From a candidate division Hyd24-12 bacterium UBA6080 (GTDB lineage: Bacteria; Fermentibacterota; Fermentibacteria; Fermentibacterales; JCC-6), in assembly GCA_002436025.1 (NCBI GenBank), contig DIXM01000002.1:1-64000 (forward strand): a stretch of DNA of 64,000 nt, read 5' to 3'. Below the pieces are notes generated by a model, which ran no database searches, was not told where the DNA came from, and saw nothing but the letters and a program-made list of their open reading frames with translations. Below, piece after piece: positions 60,957-64,000 of this stretch. A program made the position numbers and the translations under genes. Each line of letters starts with the position of its first letter. The stretch's first letter is position 1.

Positions 60957-62319
60957 AAGTGATAAAGAAAAAGGCATTGAAATCGAGTCGCAGGAAACCG
61001 GCCGCGACCTGATGCGTGATGTCATAAGCCTTTGCAAGAGGCTTGGTTTCGTTTACCAGTCCGGGGAGATTTACGGCGGTCTGCAGTCTGCGTGGGATTA
61101 CGGCCCCCTTGGCGTCGAACTGAAGCGGAACATCACCGACCTGTGGTGGAACGAGATGGTGCGCACCCGGAACGACGTGGTTGGGGTGGATACCGCCATA
61201 ATCACCCATCCGGGTGTCTGGGAGGCCTCGGGGCACCTCAAGAACTTTCATGATCCCCTGGTGGACTGCAGGAAGTGCAGGGGCCGGTTCAGGGCCGATC
61301 AGCTCCAGGGCGACACATGTCCCGAGTGCGGCGGCGAACTCACCGAACCAAGGGATTTCGGCCTGATGTTCAAGACCTTCATGGGTCCCGTCGAGGAAGA
61401 CACCGCCGTGGCCTACCTGCGCCCCGAGACGTGCCAGTCCATCTTCACCCATTTCCAGAACATAGTCACATCGACCCGGATGGTGGTGCCGTTCGGCGTG
61501 GCCCAGACCGGAAAGGCCTTCCGCAACGAGATAACCGTGCGGAACTTCATCTTCCGCAGCCGCGAGTTTGAGCAGATGGAGATGGAGTTCTTCACAAGGC
61601 CTGAAGACGCCGAAAAATGGTACCGTTACTGGATTGACCGCAGACTGCGGTGGTACACCGAAGTGCTTGGCGTCAAGAGCGAAAACCTCAGGCTGCGGCC
61701 CCACGATCAGAGCGAACTGGCCCACTACGCCGCGGGCTGCACCGACATCGAGTACCGTTTCCCCTTCGCCGGGGGTGACGGCTTCGGTGAGCTCGAGGGA
61801 ATAGCCAACCGCGCCGACTACGACCTCAACGCCCACATGACCGCGTCGGGAAAGGACCTTCGCTTCCACGACACCATATCGGGAGAAAAGTACATCCCCC
61901 ATGTGGTGGAAACGTCGGGCGGTGTGGGAAGGACGTTTCTCGCGGTTCTCCTCGACGCGTACCGTACCGAGGAGGTCGAGGGCCGTGAGAGGGTGGTTCT
62001 CTCACTGGACAGAAAACTGGCTCCAGTGAAGGCAGCCGTCCTGCCCCTTTCAAAGAAGCTTTCCGAAGGGGCGGAAAACGTCCTGGAGGCCCTTCGGCCC
62101 CACTGGCCCGTTCTGTTCGATGTAACGGGCTCCATAGGCAAACGCTACAGGAGGAACGACGAGATAGGGACACCCTACTGCGTCACCTTTGATTTCGACA
62201 GTCTGGAAGATGGGAAGGTCACCGTGAGGGATCGCGATTCCCTCGGCCAGATCAGGGTTGACATCGCCAACATCGTGGAAGTCATTGCCCGGCTCATGAG
62301 AAGCGGCTGGGAGGAATAG
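60946..62319 (+). CDS. glyS: Glycyl-tRNA synthetase (single-chain type)
   Basis: A 457-residue class II synthetase of the alpha2 type. Segments include KRLGFVYQSGEIYGG, WWNEMVRTRNDVVG, RPETCQSIFTHF (motif 2 region), FRNEITVRNFIFRSREFEQ and the anticodon domain near 365-455. It charges tRNA-Gly. Follows recO by overlap. Confidence 0.96.
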   Translation: MQPESDKEKGIEIESQETGRDLMRDVISLCKRLGFVYQSGEIYGGLQSAWDYGPLGVELKRNITDLWWNEMVRTRNDVVGVDTAIITHPGVWEASGHLKNFHDPLVDCRKCRGRFRADQLQGDTCPECGGELTEPRDFGLMFKTFMGPVEEDTAVAYLRPETCQSIFTHFQNIVTSTRMVVPFGVAQTGKAFRNEITVRNFIFRSREFEQMEMEFFTRPEDAEKWYRYWIDRRLRWYTEVLGVKSENLRLRPHDQSELAHYAAGCTDIEYRFPFAGGDGFGELEGIANRADYDLNAHMTASGKDLRFHDTISGEKYIPHVVETSGGVGRTFLAVLLDAYRTEEVEGRERVVLSLDRKLAPVKAAVLPLSKKLSEGAENVLEALRPHWPVLFDVTGSIGKRYRRNDEIGTPYCVTFDFDSLEDGKVTVRDRDSLGQIRVDIANIVEVIARLMRSGWEE

Positions 62320-62332
62320 GAGGCACCCCGGC

Positions 62333-64000
62333 ATGTCCCTGCCGAAAAGGTACGATCCCCGGGAGGTCGAAGCCCGGCTTCAGAAAAGCTGGGCGGAAAC
62401 CGGCATTTACAGGTACACCCCCGGCCAGGGCCGGCGTGTTTTCTCCATAGACACCCCGCCGCCAACGGTGAGCGGCATGATCCACATGGGCCATGTATTC
62501 AGCTACGTTCAGGCCGAGGTCGTGGCACGGTACCGCCGGATGCTGGGCGACCTTGTCTTCTACCCGTTCTGTTTCGATGACAACGGGCTTCCCAGCGAGA
62601 GGTTCACCGAGAAGGTGAAGGGGGTCAAGGCCACGGGCATGTCACGGGCCGACTTCGTGAAGCTCTGCCTCGAAGTGACCGCCGACGCCGAAGGGCAGTT
62701 TCGGGACCTGTGGACCAGGTTCGGCTTCAGTTGCGACTGGAGCCTTCTCTACACGACCATCGATCCCTGGGTGCAAAGGCTCAGCCAGCGTTCCTTCCTC
62801 GACCTGGTCCGGAAGGACAGGGTCTACCGGAAGGAATCCCCGACCCTCTGGTGCCCCGAGTGCGGAACTGCGGTTGCTCAGGCGGAGACTGAAGACAAAG
62901 ACATCCCCGGTTTCTTCCACGACCTTCTCTTCCCCCTGGCTGACGGGTCGGGAAGCATTCCCATCGCCACCACCCGACCCGAGCTCCTGCCGGCCTGCGT
63001 TGCGGTCTTCGTGAACCCCGGCGACAAAATGTTCAGCCATCTTCTGGGCTGCAGGGTGAGCGTTCCGCTCTTCGACCGCCAGGTGACCGTTCTGTCCGAC
63101 CCGGCCGTCAGCATGGAGAAGGGTTCGGGCGCTGTGATGTGCTGCACGTTCGGTGACACGACCGACATCCAGTGGTGGCAGGACTACGGCCTCGAACTCA
63201 GGATAATCCTGGACAAACGCGGCCACATGAATGAGAAGGCCGGGTTTCTCCAGGGCCTTTACTGGAAGAAGGCCAGACAGGTCATTGTCGAGAAGCTCGG
63301 AGAAGAGGGTTTCGCACAGGGCGGTAAAGACATTACCCACCCGGTGAATGTTCATGAGCGGTGCGGCACACCCCTCGAGTACCTCGTGAACCAGCAGTGG
63401 TTCATAAGGATACTTGACATAAAGGACGAGCTTCTGAAACGGGGCGGGGAAGTGGACTGGCACCCCTCCCACTTCCGGGTAAGGTACGACCACTGGGTCG
63501 AGAACCTGAAGTGGGACTGGTGCATTTCCAGGCAGCGGTACTTCGGGGTCCCCTTTCCGGTGTGGTTCTGCGCGGACTGCGGGCAGCCCGTTTTCGCCTC
63601 GCCGGGGCAGCTCCCCGTCGATCCCCTGACGGACTCTCCGGAAGAACCGTGCCCTGGGTGCGCGTGCACAAACTTCCTTCCCGAGACCGACGTCATGGAC
63701 ACATGGGCCACAAGCAGCCTCACCCCCCAGATCAACATCAAGTGGGGGGAGGACGATCAGCGTGAAATCACACTGCCAATGAGCCTCAGGCCCCAGGCGC
63801 ACGACATCATAAGGACATGGGCGTTCTACACCATCGTGAAGGCCCACCTTCACAACGACTCCACCCCCTGGAACAAGGTGATGATCTCGGGCCACGCCCT
63901 GAACCCCAACCGCGAGAAGATGTCGAAGAGCAAGGGCAACGTGGCGGGCGACCCCCTGGCGGCACTCGAGGTCTACAGCGCCGACGAGCTCCGGTACTGG
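62333..64000 (+). CDS. valS: Valyl-tRNA synthetase, archaeal-like type (C-terminus outside window)
   Basis: 556 codons are visible from the ATG at 62333 (AGGAGG about ten bases upstream) to the right edge. HIGH is in TVSGMIHMGHVFSY, and KMSKS in EKMSKSKGN near residue 530. The stretch FDDNGLPSERFTEK follows the type 2 ValS found in archaea and Rickettsia rather than the usual bacterial type. The editing domain is present (PIATTRPELLPACVAVFV). Full length would be about 800-850 residues. Confidence 0.92.
   Translation, partial: MSLPKRYDPREVEARLQKSWAETGIYRYTPGQGRRVFSIDTPPPTVSGMIHMGHVFSYVQAEVVARYRRMLGDLVFYPFCFDDNGLPSERFTEKVKGVKATGMSRADFVKLCLEVTADAEGQFRDLWTRFGFSCDWSLLYTTIDPWVQRLSQRSFLDLVRKDRVYRKESPTLWCPECGTAVAQAETEDKDIPGFFHDLLFPLADGSGSIPIATTRPELLPACVAVFVNPGDKMFSHLLGCRVSVPLFDRQVTVLSDPAVSMEKGSGAVMCCTFGDTTDIQWWQDYGLELRIILDKRGHMNEKAGFLQGLYWKKARQVIVEKLGEEGFAQGGKDITHPVNVHERCGTPLEYLVNQQWFIRILDIKDELLKRGGEVDWHPSHFRVRYDHWVENLKWDWCISRQRYFGVPFPVWFCADCGQPVFASPGQLPVDPLTDSPEEPCPGCACTNFLPETDVMDTWATSSLTPQINIKWGEDDQREITLPMSLRPQAHDIIRTWAFYTIVKAHLHNDSTPWNKVMISGHALNPNREKMSKSKGNVAGDPLAALEVYSADELRYW

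Noticed and set aside
62642..63895. 417-codon minus-strand frame opposite valS
   Set aside because: Antisense shadow of a well-conserved synthetase in high-G+C DNA.

Overview
The window reads as chromosomal DNA of a Gram-negative-type (outer-membrane) bacterium of high G+C, most likely from an uncultured FCB-group lineage such as Fermentibacterota, Eisenbacteria or WOR-3. That placement is inference. It rests on a PorV/PorQ-like protein, a secreted glycosidase with a type-IX-like C-terminal domain, many OmpA, TonB-receptor and beta-barrel genes, several exported beta-propellers, and an SOS box of the Gram-positive/actinobacterial shape. Genes are very compact: 4-bp ATGA/GTGA/TTGA overlaps and TTG or GTG starts are common, and the few clear promoters are sigma70-like (TTGACA/TATAAT). 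No phage, insertion sequence or CRISPR array was seen.

Layout. 1-5.3 kb: secreted repeat and propeller proteins in a lower-G+C stretch. 5.4-9.8 kb: initiator tRNA, PorV-like protein, two sugar-ABC permeases and an exported HhH/metallo-beta-lactamase fusion. 9.8-14.4 kb: beta-flower protein, lexA with its SOS box, HAD phosphatase, metallophosphoesterase, ABC-F ATPase. 14.4-18.4 kb: unknown exported protein, tRNA-Ser, PH-like and cupin genes, gltX with tRNA-Glu(CTC). 18.4-23.2 kb: an SLC13-type permease plus TetR operon divergent from a TonB-dependent receptor, with a palindromic operator between them. 23.2-31.4 kb: exported proteins, SagB-like oxidoreductase, HtrA, TldD/TldE pair, Hsp20.

31.5-39.1 kb: nitroreductase, M24 peptidase, tadA, GH85 endoglycosidase, Nudix, thioredoxin lipoprotein, OmpA-family protein. 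39.2-43.5 kb: one overlapping operon (acylphosphatase, beta-barrel, Cys-motif secreted protein, RNase D, endonuclease III, cyclase). 43.5-51.9 kb, minus strand: rho-rpmE-DUF1385-prfA-prmC-ispG-glnA followed by a propeller lipoprotein and a small exported protein. 52.1-54.5 kb: sensor protein with degenerate GGDEF, VanZ-like protein. 54.5-55.6 kb: coiled-coil lipoprotein and LysM protein behind a good promoter. 55.6-64 kb: phoH, 7TM-HD, ybeY, corC-like, recO, glyS and valS (cut by the right edge).

The candidates for something less ordinary are: a shared C-terminal W-[GA]-[GA]-I-K motif on two secreted proteins; the TetR/TonB/SLC13 uptake module; the exported ComEA-ComEC-like fusion with orphan sugar permeases; a 39-nt dispersed palindromic repeat; and the Cys-pair secreted protein inside the DNA/RNA-repair operon. 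No single large undescribed system is evident.
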